A stretch of 64,000 nt of DNA from Lasiodiplodia sp. COLG20. Its lineage: Eukaryota > Ascomycota > Dothideomycetes > Botryosphaeriales > Botryosphaeriaceae. This document shows, piece after piece, positions 33,185 to 43,985 of this stretch. Both the position numbers and the translations under genes were made by a program. A model generated the notes under the pieces. The model saw only the letters and a list, made by a program, of their open reading frames with translations, was not told the DNA's origin and searched no databases. The stretch lies in NCBI GenBank assembly GCA_009801085.1, contig VNWV01000002.1, forward strand, positions 2,108,001 to 2,172,000, read 5' to 3'. Every line of letters starts with the position of its first letter. Position 1 is the stretch's first letter.

Positions 33185-36100
33185 AGGTGGTTGAAGTTTA
33201 TTTCTACATGTGAATGCTTGGTCCAACCTATCGCACATGTAGAGCCACTGTCTCTGACAGAAAACGAAAGTGTACAAACTTCTGCGGTCCAGTTTACGTG
33301 TAGCATAGGGCGGGATTAGCGAAAAAAATATAGTGAGAATGGACAGATGTAGCGGCTTGGAATAAAGGCAAAGTGATCGCATTTGGACTGGGACGTCTGA
33401 CATTAAATACAGACCACCATCCGACATTGGTCACTTCCACCAAGGCACCAGAGATAGAATTTATGCATAAGAAGCACAGTCAAGATAAACCATCACAGCT
33501 GCCCAACTCTATCTCTACCAAAGCGTGTTCGAGCGAGGATGACCTCAGCTCCCCCACATCCTGCAAGCTGATACGTCGAGCAAAGTGACAAAAAACCAAC
33601 CTTAACAGCCCCATCAGGGCTGGAAAAGCACCAATGACCCTCTCCGCCGCCTCCCCGCTGCATATTTCCCGCCGCATGTACATACATGCGTATGAATCAC
33701 CCACGACCCGCCGCCCGACGGAATCTCCGCCCCACCACCAGCACCCGCAAAACTCCCCACCTCCGCTCCCCGTCCGTTCGTCCGTCCGCCTGCGAAAGTA
33801 CCTACAGAAGAAAACGAAAATTCCTTGGTCTGACGCAAACGCCAAGGCCGCGGCATTCGCAATCGTGACACAACAGTAGCCGCAGCGGCAGCATCAGCAG
33901 CCAAACGACAAGAAACAACACCGACGATCTTCGCTTACTGGTGTACCGCGAACCGGTGTTCCTTTCAGCTGGTGGTGGTGGTGGAACACACGGCACGGGG
34001 ACGGGGACACTAACAGCCACGGAAAGTATCTACCGGCGTTTGAGGCTGCTGACGTGCATGCCTTTTTTTTTTCCGCAAGCGGCGTCGGGATCCACAGCTG
34101 AAAGTCCTTCAGCACCGCGGGAGTAGACTCAGGAAGTTTTTTTTTTTCTTTAAAAAAAGATAAAAGAAAGAGAAAGAAAAGGCGAGGACGGACGAAAAGA
34201 AGATCCTCTTCCCAAGCGGGAAACGGCTGGTCTCTGATACCACACAGATGAGAATACTTGCCGCTTCCAACCGTTTATGGTTATTTCAGCCATGATGGCG
34301 ATCGTCTGTTCGAGAAAGAAAGCTAAATAACTACCAACCTAGACGGCAGTAGTATAGGGGGAAAGTAAAAGGCGAAGTGGAGGGACGTTCACGAGCCAAG
34401 TGCCATGAGTCTCTTGCTGGGTGCAATGCTGGCGGTCCGGATGTAAGGACTTCCCGTTGAGCCGGGGCTTTGGGCGCAGCTGCGCCCATCGCTCTTCCAG
34501 ACCTCTGCATCACGAGAATGCAATGGGGCGGGTAAAGGGATGAAGAATAGCCGGTCGAGATAAGATTTTGTCTAATTGGCCAGATGAGGTATCGTCGCAA
34601 AAGCTGTTTTTCTTGGGGTTCCTGACCGCAGTTCCCTCATCTCCTGCCGCGACTCAAGCGCGGAAGTGATCCCAGTTTCCCATGCTATGCAGGGAAACTA
34701 CATCCAGATGCACAGCTGTTCAGCTCATCACAACGCGACGATTGGTCCACTTGCTTTTCGATGTTCGTCGCGGAATCATGCAGGACCAAGAATGCGCAGA
34801 TCGACGCCACGCAAGAGGTGGGAATAGACTCGTCAGTGACCGCTTGCCCGTGGCGACATTCTGACGTCGCGAGAGTCTCAGCATGAGGGGAAGCTGGCCT
34901 CGCGTGAAGGGCCTGACGGTGCAAGCGACGACTAGAACAAAGCTTGTCTCCACCGTCGCGATGGGGGGCGCAGCAGAAAGGAGAAGGTGGAGAGAAGGCC
35001 GTGGTGGCTGAGCAGCGCACTGAGCGCAAGCGAGCTCTTTGATTGAGGCCTGAAGGAAAAGTCATCATGGTGATGCTTAGAAAGCAGGGCGGAACTAAGG
35101 AGATAATGTGGGATGCCGGCTACCGGATAGGGCTGGGCGCACGGGAACCCGGGAAGGCGCAGCACACGGCGAGAGAGGCTGGGAGGGGTGCCCGTGTCGG
35201 CCCGCACTAGGTACTCAAGCTTGGCCTCGCGAACTTCCTCTCTCGGCACCCAAGTTGCTCTTGCGGATGGTGTTGGCGCCCCGTGGTGATCCGGGGTATT
35301 TTCCAGCTCCTTCGCTCCGTCTTGGCGCTTCGGCGCGTGCCGCTGCGACTCAGACCCTCGTAAAGCTATGGCTCGCCAACTAATGAGCGCTGAATAATTT
35401 CATATGCTTTGACGGGGAGCCGTCCAAGGCCAACATAGCCCCAAGGAGAGGCCAAGAGCAAGGGCGACTGTCGGGCTTGCGCGTACCTAGGTCTTGTGTG
35501 ACTAGAGCATGCGTCCCAAGGAGGAAATTGAAGATCACAGCATCAAATGACGTCGGACGGAAGGTTCCCGCAGCGCTGCGATGAAACGGGAGGGAAGTTA
35601 GCTGCTCCAGCCAATGAGGGCTCCTGCCTCGTGGAATGGAAGCCCGCAAACCGAAGCGAGTTCTAGACGCGAATAAGGTTGAGCGCAGGCCAAGTCATCC
35701 GGGAACAAGGTGCGCCCTTGTTTAGCCACAGGCCCGAGACAAGCAATTGCTCTCCTCCGCCGCCCCGGAAAAGAGCCCATTTGCGGCTGGGACGACTCAG
35801 CCCAAGGCCAGCCAGTTAGCACGCCCACATCAAAAACGCCTGGGCGCTGATTGAAGCAGGCGATACGATACAGTGCGTGAGAAGTTGGCGGCCAAGGTGC
35901 TGTGAGAACTAGTAGCAGCACTTCTAAGCCGCATCATTGCGCGTCCCTGCCTGTGACGCTACTCTTGGCTCTGCATACGTGCGTCATACGGTCAGCACGG
36001 CGGTGCCTGGGGATCATCACACATTCTCACACTTGCCGTAGCAACCAGTAGCAATATCCAATTTGCGACACGATGGCCTCGCCCGAGCCAAGGTGAAGCT

Positions 36101-36271
36101 AGCCGTTCGTCTGGACGTCCTAGGGTGTACAGGCGCCCTGCTCCTGGTTGTGCGAAGAGCGGCAGGATGCAAGGCGGGCTGTTGATGACGAATCCGAGGC
36201 ACACGTCAGGTATGAGATTCCATGAGATGGGAAGCGGAGTCATTGGTGAGGGCAGCTGCAGAAACGGCAGC

Positions 36272-36287
36272 CGTTGATCGATCAACG
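36272..36287. repeat. Perfect 16-bp palindrome
   Basis: CGTTGATCGATCAACG equals its own reverse complement. It stands alone in the gene-poor stretch; no promoter or gene is attached. Confidence 0.8.
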
Positions 36288-37141
36288 TGGCCAGCGAGCT
36301 TGTTGGGGTGATGGCGGACATGTGTCAGAAGCCAAGTGATAAGACGCTTGGCCAGTTATGGTCATGGCGAACACAGCCTCGAAGTTGGCTTGTAGTAGAG
36401 TCCGGTGGGATGTAGAGAGTTATCGGCGCGTTTCACCCGTGCGGCAGTTGGCTTATCGCGGGCAAGAGTGACAGCATGTCGCAGGGCTGGCACATGGCGA
36501 GAACAAAGAACGCGGCGACGAGACAAAGGCACGAACGGTGGAAATGGTCGCGAATGACAAGGCGTGTCCAAGGGCAGGGGCCGCGTGGGCACGAACCAGG
36601 GTGTGGGCCGTTCCTGTCTCTGCCAATCCACGCAGCGCGATTTGACGCTCCGCCTCCGCGCGCTGAGCCTAAGCCGACGTACCAAGACTGCCTCTTACCA
36701 AGCCTTGGAGACCCGATTGTAGGTAAGGTAAGCTGATCCTGCAGTAGCCCTCGCCCGACGCCGAGAGGCAGGACGCGCAAGCCAGAGTCAAATCGTGGCC
36801 GGAGATGCGCCCTCCCAGCCCACCCTCGGATCCCCGCTTCGGGGCAAGCGTCGACCTGTTGCGACACATTATTCAGTTGTTGTCAACCAAGATGCCATGG
36901 GTCTGCTGTCTTGTCGCACCCACCGCCCTCAATCGCGGCGGCTCTGGCTCTGGATTAAAGGCCGCCTGTTGTCCTCGTTCAGCTGGACCACGACGCCTCG
37001 CTTCGGACCCCATCCACCGCCAGCTAATAAAGGGAGCTAACAATAGCTCGCCGGCCTTTGTGGCGTGCATACATATTACCCTGCCGCCCGTTTTCTTTCA
37101 TCCCGCACTTTTCGTTTGACTTGTCTTTCGACTGTGTGACA

Positions 37142-38763
37142 ATGTGGTCTCGTGTTGCTGCTGCAGCCCTGCTGGGCCTCGGTATGTTTCCCTGCACCCA
37201 AAAGTTAGCTGAATCGTGCTTACACACAAGCAGCATCAACCGCTTCTGCTCAGACTTCTTCAAACTGCAATGGCGATATCTGCTACGCCATAAATATCCC
37301 CGAGAGCACGGCAAGCTCCGGCACTGGAGACATCTTCCTCCAGATTACTGCACCCACCTCCTATTCATGGGTCGCCATCGGCCAGGGCAGCTCCATGTCG
37401 GGCTCCCAGATGTTCGTCGTGTATACCTCTGCAAGCGGTGACAACGTCACCGTTTCACCGCGTCTCGGTTCCGGCCACAGCACGCCGCAATTCAACAGCG
37501 ACGCCCAGGTCACCCTTCTTGATGGCTCAGGCGTGTCCAATGGTCAGATGACTGCCAACTTCAAGTGTAAGCAATTGTCCCTTTTTGTACGAAACTCCAA
37601 ATTAACGCCTCGCAGGCGCAAGTTGCTCGTCTTGGTCTGGCGGCTCCATGGACTTCTCTTCCAGTTCCGCGTCTTGGATCCACGCAAGCAAGTCTGGAAG
37701 TTCTCTCGACTCGGATAGTACGAGCGCCTCGATCCAGCAGCATGGCAGCGATTACGGCAGTTGGGACTGGGACTTCTCCAGCGCCAAAGGTGGAAGCAGC
37801 GCTAACCCCTTTTCGAGCGGAACCGCCACCAGCACTGGAGGATCTAGCAGTGGTACCGCCGACTGCGTCCCAAGCCCGACCAGCTCCGGCTCCGGTTCCA
37901 GCTCCAATTCTGACTCCGGTTCGTCAACGACGCAGAGCTGGCCTCCGTGGCGTACTGGTGGCAACGGACCCTGGGGCGGTGGCAATAGCAAGAGACAGGA
38001 TTCTGGTACCAACTACTGTGCCCCCGGTCAATCGCCTGGTAGCAGCTCTGGCCAGCAGATTGGCGGTGGTGCGGCTATGGCCGAGTATCAGCGTATGCAG
38101 AAGATGCTGATTGCTCACGCTGTCTTGGCCTGTCTCGCCATGGTAATCTTTTTCCCGCTGGGTGCCATCGCCATCCGGACATTCAGCTTCCCCGGTCTCA
38201 TCTGGTTCCACGGCGGCCTCCAGGTCTTTGCCTACTCCATGTTCATCGCGGCCGTTGGTCTCGGTATTTACCTCGGCCAGCGTGGTGGATACGTAAGTCT
38301 TTAACCTGTACTCTCTGGCGTGCTTCCCGCTGACTTCAATTAGCTCGAGAGTTACCATGCCATCATTGGTTTGCTTGTCTTCGCCCTCATGTTCTTCATG
38401 CCCATCCTCGGCTGGCTGCACCACAAGCTCTTTGTGAAGTACGGTCACCGCACTTTCTGGTCCTACATCCACATTTGGATGGGTCGCTGTCTCATCACCC
38501 TTGGCATCATCAATGGTGGTCTCGGCCTCATGCTTGCTGGCGGTCCAAGGGATTGGACGATCGCTTACGGCGTTGTCGCCGGTATCATCTGGGTGGTGTA
38601 CATCTCTTGCGCTATCCTTGGTGAGGCTAGGAGGAAGAAGGCCATGGCCGCTCCGCCGAGTTACCGTAGGGAGCGCAAGATGTCTTCGCACAGCAGCAGC
38701 AGTCCCAGCGGCGCCAGCACTCAACGCGAGTTCTACGGCCGCAAGAACAGAGGCGAGCCATGA
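37142..38763 (+). CDS. DOMON / cytochrome b561 membrane protein
   Basis: Four exons (37142-37181, 37234-37566, 37616-38292, 38344-38763; introns 52, 49 and 51 nt) give 489 residues. The 40-nt first exon encodes most of a signal peptide that ends near STASAQ. A DOMON domain of the cellobiose-dehydrogenase-cytochrome type covers about 20-190 (SYSWVAIGQGSSMSGSQMFVVY, then SASWIHASKSGSS with a candidate heme His). A Ser/Gly-rich linker (about 200-290) leads to a cytochrome b561 region with five or six helices and candidate heme-binding His in MLIAHAVLA, LIWFHGGLQ, SYHAIIGLL and SYIHIWMGR. The tail is basic and Ser-rich. Such proteins are thought to move electrons across the plasma membrane, for example in iron reduction. 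Substrate unknown. Confidence 0.88.
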
Positions 38764-39418
38764 AGGGAAGAATAGAACTTTTTCCTTGGAAAGTCTTCAA
38801 GTAGAAAAAAGCGGAAGGAGGACAGAATGAAATAGATACCCTTGGGGGGAGGCGGAGGAAAGGAAGGTCCAGAGTGTAAGAACTGGAGTAATTGACGGCG
38901 CATCTTTCGCGCGGTAAATGGCGCCAATGTAGTCATAGTTTGACGAATGAACGAACCATCAACCACACATTTCTCCCTTGACGCCAGCTCGTGAAACGTG
39001 GAATTGGTACCGAGGTCTTGGTTGGTCCAACGCACCAGCGTGACGCGATGCCGGGAAAAACGGCCGGAAAGAGCGCTGCCCACAGCTATCCAATGCCGAA
39101 GAGTTTGAGGTTCCGCAGCGGTGCGCGAAGCGATTGGCAGGACGTTGGTTGGGCGGATGCGGAGGACTAGGAGGATTGCGGGACGGAAATGGAGGGGCAG
39201 CGCGGCTATTAGTCGGCCATTTACTTACCAAAGCGCCCGCCATCGCAACACCTGAAATGACTGAGCGAGTGACAACAAAACACTTTCCTTCCACTTCCGC
39301 CGTCGCCGCAACCCCAAACTCGACACCGCCGCTCCGCTCACCGCCGTGCACTTTTCGCCCATATATCGCGCGCGCACTCTCCATCAACATCACATAGTGA
39401 TCCTGCCCGCCGTTCAAC
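38764..39418. other. Spacer and EB1 promoter
   Basis: 655 bp between two plus-strand genes. A TATATA stretch at about 39361-39366 lies 55 bp before the EB1 start codon and may act as its TATA element. Confidence 0.4.
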
Positions 39419-40515
39419 ATGGGAGAGTCAAGGTGCGTTCGGGCAGGCTGCAATTCGATGCGCCCAACCCCCGCACCGCCCTCGTTGCTGCGTTGCACGT
39501 TCCGCTGACCCCACGTGCAGACAGGAGCTGCTTTCCTGGCTCAACAACCTCCTCCAGCTCAACCTGACCAAGGTCGAGCAATGCGGTAATGGGTATGCTG
39601 TGCCGCCCTCCCCCGAACGCCTCCCCGGTCCAAGGCAGCCTGCTGCCCACCCCTGCACACGACCGAAGGCATCATTCGATGGGCATAGTTGCTGATTCAG
39701 GCTCTGCAGTTCTGCCTACTGCCAGATCTTCGACAGCATCTTCCGTAGGTACCCCTTAATCAACGGCGGATCGCGTGGCCACTAACGCCCCTTTCACAGT
39801 TGATGTGCCCATGACGAGGGTCAAGTTCAATGTGAACACCGAGTACCAGTACCTTCAGAACTTCAAGGTCTTACAGAGTACGCTGCCATGCGCCGACAGC
39901 CATTGCCGCCCGCTGACGCCCCCGCCCCGCAGACACGTTCGCCAAGCATAATGTCGACAAGCCCATCAATGTCCAGCAGCTTGTGAAGTGCAAGATGCAG
40001 GACAACCTCGAGTTCCTGCAGTTCTGCAAGCGCTACTGGGACCAGTACTACCCCGGCGGCGACTACGATGCCCCGGCTCGCAGAAAGGGCTCTGGCGCCC
40101 CTGCGCCTTCCGGCGGTGCTCGTTCCGTCTCGTCCAGCGCTTCGCGCAGACCCGGCGGCGGCGCCGCCCCCGCTGCCGCCCGCGCCCGCACCCCGCAGTC
40201 CAGCGCGCAGACTGCTGCGCTCCAGCAGGAGAACGCCGCGCTGAAGGAGACGGTGGCTGGCCTCGAGAGGGAACGCGACTTCTACTTCAGCAAGCTTCGG
40301 GACATTGAGCTGCTGATCCAGAACGCGATGGAGTCGGATCCGGAGCTCGAGAAGGAGGACACCATCTTGAAGTCGATCCAGACGATCCTCTACTCGACCG
40401 AGGTAAGTTTACTCAGCCTCGGGTGGTGTGACGAATTGCTGATCATTCCGCTTTGTAGGAGGGCTTTGAAATCCCCGCCGAAGCTGAGGGCGAGTTGGAG
40501 GAGGAGACCTTCTAG
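39419..40515 (+). CDS. BIM1: Microtubule plus-end tracking protein EB1/Bim1/Mal3
   Basis: Six exons (39419-39432, 39521-39592, 39710-39744, 39800-39877, 39933-40402, 40459-40515) give 241 residues. Splicing restores the calponin-homology domain: RQELLSWLNNLLQLNLTKVE, QCGNGSAYCQIFDSIF, VPMTRVKFNVNTEYQYLQNF, TFAKHNVDKPINVQQLVKCK and LEFLQFCKRYWDQYYPGGDY (about 1-125). A Ser/Ala/Pro-rich linker follows, then a coiled coil and EB1-type dimer domain (about 165-225) with RERDFYFSKLRDIELLIQN. It ends EGELEEETF, an acidic tail with terminal aromatic residue recalling the EEY/F motif. EB1 proteins mark growing microtubule ends and recruit partners. The first exon is only 14 nt, and the donor and acceptor of intron 2 were chosen because they alone give GNGSAYCQ. 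Confidence 0.92.
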
Positions 40516-41087
40516 ATTCAGGTTGGGGCACATTGCGGAAGTACAATTTAGAGAACGGCGATGCGTTGCATTTGGTCATGTTGACCGGTTTCGAAAATAC
40601 CCTGCAGATTGCTGGTGGATGATAGGAAGAGCCAGAAGAAGGCAGCATAGTTCTCATAGGCCCACAGTGCTGCGCTGTTCAGGCAAGTCGGAGAGTAGGT
40701 TGTGTGAATTTGGCTTTCGGGAGTTCATCTGATCCGCCGCATTACGTATGGTGGCTCGTGCATCACGATCGGCGCACGACCCGGCGTGAGCTTCCCAGCT
40801 TGCTGTGACAACACACGACGCACTCCACTCTTCCCCTCAGCGCCAACAATACAACCGTTACCGCCAGTCGATGATCTTAACGACCCTGTGATACCCTGAT
40901 ATACCCAGCCTCGCCCCGCGCGCGAACCACAAAGCACTCCGTCCTTGTTTTTTTCCTTTTGCTCTTCCCTTGTCCAAGAACCGCCCAACCTCCGAGTCAG
41001 GGTGCACGACATACCCAAACCACCACTCACTCACGCACCCACCCACCCACACCTCCTCCTACCCTACTCACAAAACCCGCCGCAACC
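40516..41087. other. Spacer and VAM7 promoter
   Basis: 572 bp. C/A-rich sequence at 41020-41085 leads into the start codon; no TATA box recognised. Confidence 0.4.
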
Positions 41088-42296
41088 ATGCCGATGGACA
41101 TCTCCATCCCGAGCACCTCGGTGTCGAGCTCGACCGACAAGCCCTTCACCATCTACACGATCCGCATCCAGCAGCCGATCCGCACCATCACCGTGGCGAA
41201 GCGGTACAGCGACTTCGTGCAGCTGCACGCCGACCTGACGGCACAATCGGGCGGCGCGGCGCCGCCGGCACCGCTGCCGTCCAAGTCGTGGTGGTTCACG
41301 CGCACCGTCAACAACCCGGCCATGACGGAGCAGCGCCGCCGCGACCTCGAGGCCTACCTGCGCGCCGTCGAGGCCGCCGACGACGGCCGCTGGCGCCACA
41401 CCAGCGCTTGGCGCACCTTCCTGCAACTCGGCACGACGATGCGCTCGTCCCCCTTTTCAGAAAACGGAGGAGCGAACGGTGTGAATAGCACAGGGGGTGG
41501 TCATTGGGAGCCTGGCAGGGGCGGCGCCGTGGGCATCCGCGACCCGGCGACGTGGCTGGCGGTGCACCAAGAGCTCAAGGGCAACCTGCACCAGGCCCGT
41601 CTGGCGCTGACGCGCCGCGAGCAGGCGCAGACGGCGCAGCAGCAGCACGAGGCCGGCGCTGCCGCTAAGAAGTACCTGGTGTTGGCCGGCACGTTGATCT
41701 CGGCGCTGGACGACGGGCTGAGAAGGTTGTCTGGGAACGGTGGTGGCAACAACAGGAATGGGAGGGCTGGTGGTGCGGATTACGTGGGCGATGCACCGGT
41801 CGAGAAGCTGGGCGAGGGTGAACTGAGGCGGAGGAGGGACCTGCTGTCCGGCGCAAGGAAGGAGAAGGAAGGGCTGGAGGGCGTTCTGGGTGCCATGGCC
41901 GTCAAGAGCCTCGCTGCTGGCGGCAGCGGTGCGGGCGCCCCCGCGTCGGCGGGCGCCGCGGCGACCCCGGCGGACAAGGCGCACCTCTTCCGCGGCATGA
42001 ACGGGGCGAATGGCAACGGCGCCGTGTCGAAGCGGACGCTGGGCGCGAAGGAGACGACGCGCACGCGCGAGCTCGACAACCAGGGCGTGGTGCAGCTCCA
42101 GCGCCAGATCATGCAGGAGCAGGACGAGGACGTGGCCGACCTGAGCATGGCCGTGCGCCGCATGCGTGAGATGGGCATCCAGATTAATGACGAGCTGCAG
42201 CTGCAGAATGAGATGCTGCGTATGCTGGACGATGACGTGGACCGCGTAGACAGCAAGGTCAGGGTGGCGAAGAAGAGGATCGACAAGATCAGGTAA
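41088..42296 (+). CDS. VAM7: Vacuolar SNARE VAM7 (PX + Qc-SNARE)
   Basis: An intronless 402-residue protein. The N-terminal PX domain (about 4-120) shows FTIYTIRIQQPIRTITVAKR YSDF and ends with TFLQLG; it should bind phosphatidylinositol 3-phosphate on vacuole or endosome. The middle contains helical and Gly/Asn/Ala-rich linkers. The C-terminal Qc-SNARE helix (about 340-402) runs from VQLQRQIMQEQDEDVADLSM to RVAKKRIDKIR with the central layer Gln in the LQLQNEML region. No membrane helix follows, as expected for Vam7, which is held on the vacuole by its PX domain and works with Vam3, Vti1 and Nyv1 in fusion. It is longer than the yeast protein because of the linkers. The Met at 41088 is used; another lies two codons later. 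Confidence 0.88.
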   Translation: MPMDISIPSTSVSSSTDKPFTIYTIRIQQPIRTITVAKRYSDFVQLHADLTAQSGGAAPPAPLPSKSWWFTRTVNNPAMTEQRRRDLEAYLRAVEAADDGRWRHTSAWRTFLQLGTTMRSSPFSENGGANGVNSTGGGHWEPGRGGAVGIRDPATWLAVHQELKGNLHQARLALTRREQAQTAQQQHEAGAAAKKYLVLAGTLISALDDGLRRLSGNGGGNNRNGRAGGADYVGDAPVEKLGEGELRRRRDLLSGARKEKEGLEGVLGAMAVKSLAAGGSGAGAPASAGAAATPADKAHLFRGMNGANGNGAVSKRTLGAKETTRTRELDNQGVVQLQRQIMQEQDEDVADLSMAVRRMREMGIQINDELQLQNEMLRMLDDDVDRVDSKVRVAKKRIDKIR

Positions 42297-43985
42297 AAAG
42301 AAATGTATCAGAAAAGGACGGAAACAAAAGGGGACGGGGGGCGGGAGGTGTGGGAGAGGGGACACATCAAAATGGCGGGGATGATGTTGATGGAATGGGT
42401 TGAAAGTAAAAAAAGGGAGGGCAGATGGCGAAAAGCTGTTCTTCTGTCTGGCGGCTGGTTTCGTGTTTTTCTCGTTTCTTCTTGGAATGGCTCTATTGGG
42501 TTTGTCCACTTCTCTCTGTCTCTGTCTCTCTTGCACATTGATATTGCATTTCACGATTTTCTCCTCTCTTTTCTTTGCTCTTCTCAAGTGACATGACCCG
42601 TATCGTTGGTTGGAGAGGAACACATCATTTACACGCAACATAAGCATGGGCGTTGGAGAAGGAAGGGTCACCCCTATGTTACTTTCGCTTTTTCCTACTT
42701 ATTTCGAGTTGGGACGCATCTCTTTTTTTTTTTTTTACTGTCTTTCCTCCTTCACTCAAATGTTCATGATAGGCGGTTCTTGTCTCATCGTTCAATGATT
42801 CTTCAGTTTGGAATATACCCCTTTTCCCTTTTCCCTGCTATATGCATGATCTGTTACTCCGCTTTTGATTGTGCGTACAACGTTGAGCTCTAGAGCGATA
42901 TATATACAAGGACAGAATCAGTGTCTTTCGCTTCAGTAGGGGAAGTAAAGGGGGGCCGTTTTCAACATGCGAAAATATGGGTCGTTAGGTAGACTGGAAG
43001 TTGTTACAAATATTATTCATCTTTTTTTAAGAAGACCACAATACAAGGAGGGAAACGGAATTACGGTGCTGACTACTGTCGTCTACGGGCTTCAAGTTGA
43101 CCATAGCCGTGTGCTAAATAAGTGTTGTGCACGTGCGTTCAAATCCCGGGACCCTGACATGCAAAAGTGCCTCCCATACACCCAAACTATTTATATATAT
43201 TCACCGTGTTTTACATTTTGCCTTTTCAATGGTGTATAGATATGTGGTGAGCCCGAAGGCCGATCACACATCTTTCCTGTGAATCAATGGATGATCCATT
43301 GATTGAATCCAACACTGCAGCATATCTCGTTCTCCAAACCAAAACCTTAGACACATCAAGCTCTCAGTATTCACAGCAGCTACCTTCGACACTAGAAACA
43401 GGGAGGGACTGCGTTCCAAAACTTTAAAAAAGGAAGCCAAGCCAAAGCAACGAACAGGGGGGAATCACAAATAGAGGATAAGCCTCGACGAAACGCAAAT
43501 GCCGCAACACACGAAGACACACATACATACTCGCGCAAGGACGACAGAGAAAGCAAGAAAAATTGCAGCAACCAAAAAAACAAGGTGAAGCACGCCAGAG
43601 AAAGCGATGTGTGTGCCCCCAAAACTTCATCATCAATCCGTCCATCCATTCATTCATTTCGCCACCATTCTTCACGCCTCAAAAAGGGAAGGGGGGTTAA
43701 CCAGAGCCGAACGACAAGAAAAAAAAATGTCTCTAACCACAAACCCAAGCCCCTGGATTTCAAATGTTTTCCTCCGTTCCGAAAGTTTAATCACAGAAGA
43801 AAAAAAAAAGAAGGCTACCAATCCAATCCACCCAATGTTGTTCCAAATAAGCGCCTGTACCGCGCGTCTAGTTGTTTCATGAAGCCAATGCCAAAAAAAA
43901 AGAGTAACAAACGAGAAAAAATCGCCAGAAAGAATCTCAACTCCACTCGACACACTATATGCATCCACACACATCACATCATCAA
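42297..43985. other. Convergent spacer with T-rich runs and a hairpin
   Basis: 1.7 kb between two converging genes, T-rich on the plus strand near 42723-42736 and A-rich near 43720-43810. It contains the hairpin at 43282-43304. A GTTCAAATCCC at about 43139 resembles a tRNA B-box but no tRNA fold surrounds it. No coding gene is supported. Confidence 0.5.
43282..43304. terminator. Perfect 10-bp hairpin in convergent spacer
   Basis: AATCAATGGA and TCCATTGATT are exact reverse complements separated by three bases. It lies about 1 kb past the VAM7 stop and 0.7 kb past the stop of the regulator gene. A role in 3' end formation is only a guess. Confidence 0.35.

Larger units (their letters stand above)
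32493..37141. other. Gene-poor stretch
   Basis: 4.6 kb with no intact gene that I can support. It holds a decayed cytochrome P450 tail (32888-33184), poly-pyrimidine/poly-purine runs at about 34130-34180 and a 16-bp palindrome at 36272-36287. The remaining open frames are short, lack domains and run on all strands. Confidence 0.5.

Noticed and set aside
41457..42671. 404-codon open frame opposite VAM7
   Set aside because: Antisense shadow, His/Arg/Pro-rich and without domain.
43060..43170. Possible tRNA around GTTCAAATCCC
   Set aside because: The flanking bases do not form a T-arm stem, and no acceptor or anticodon arm can be folded.
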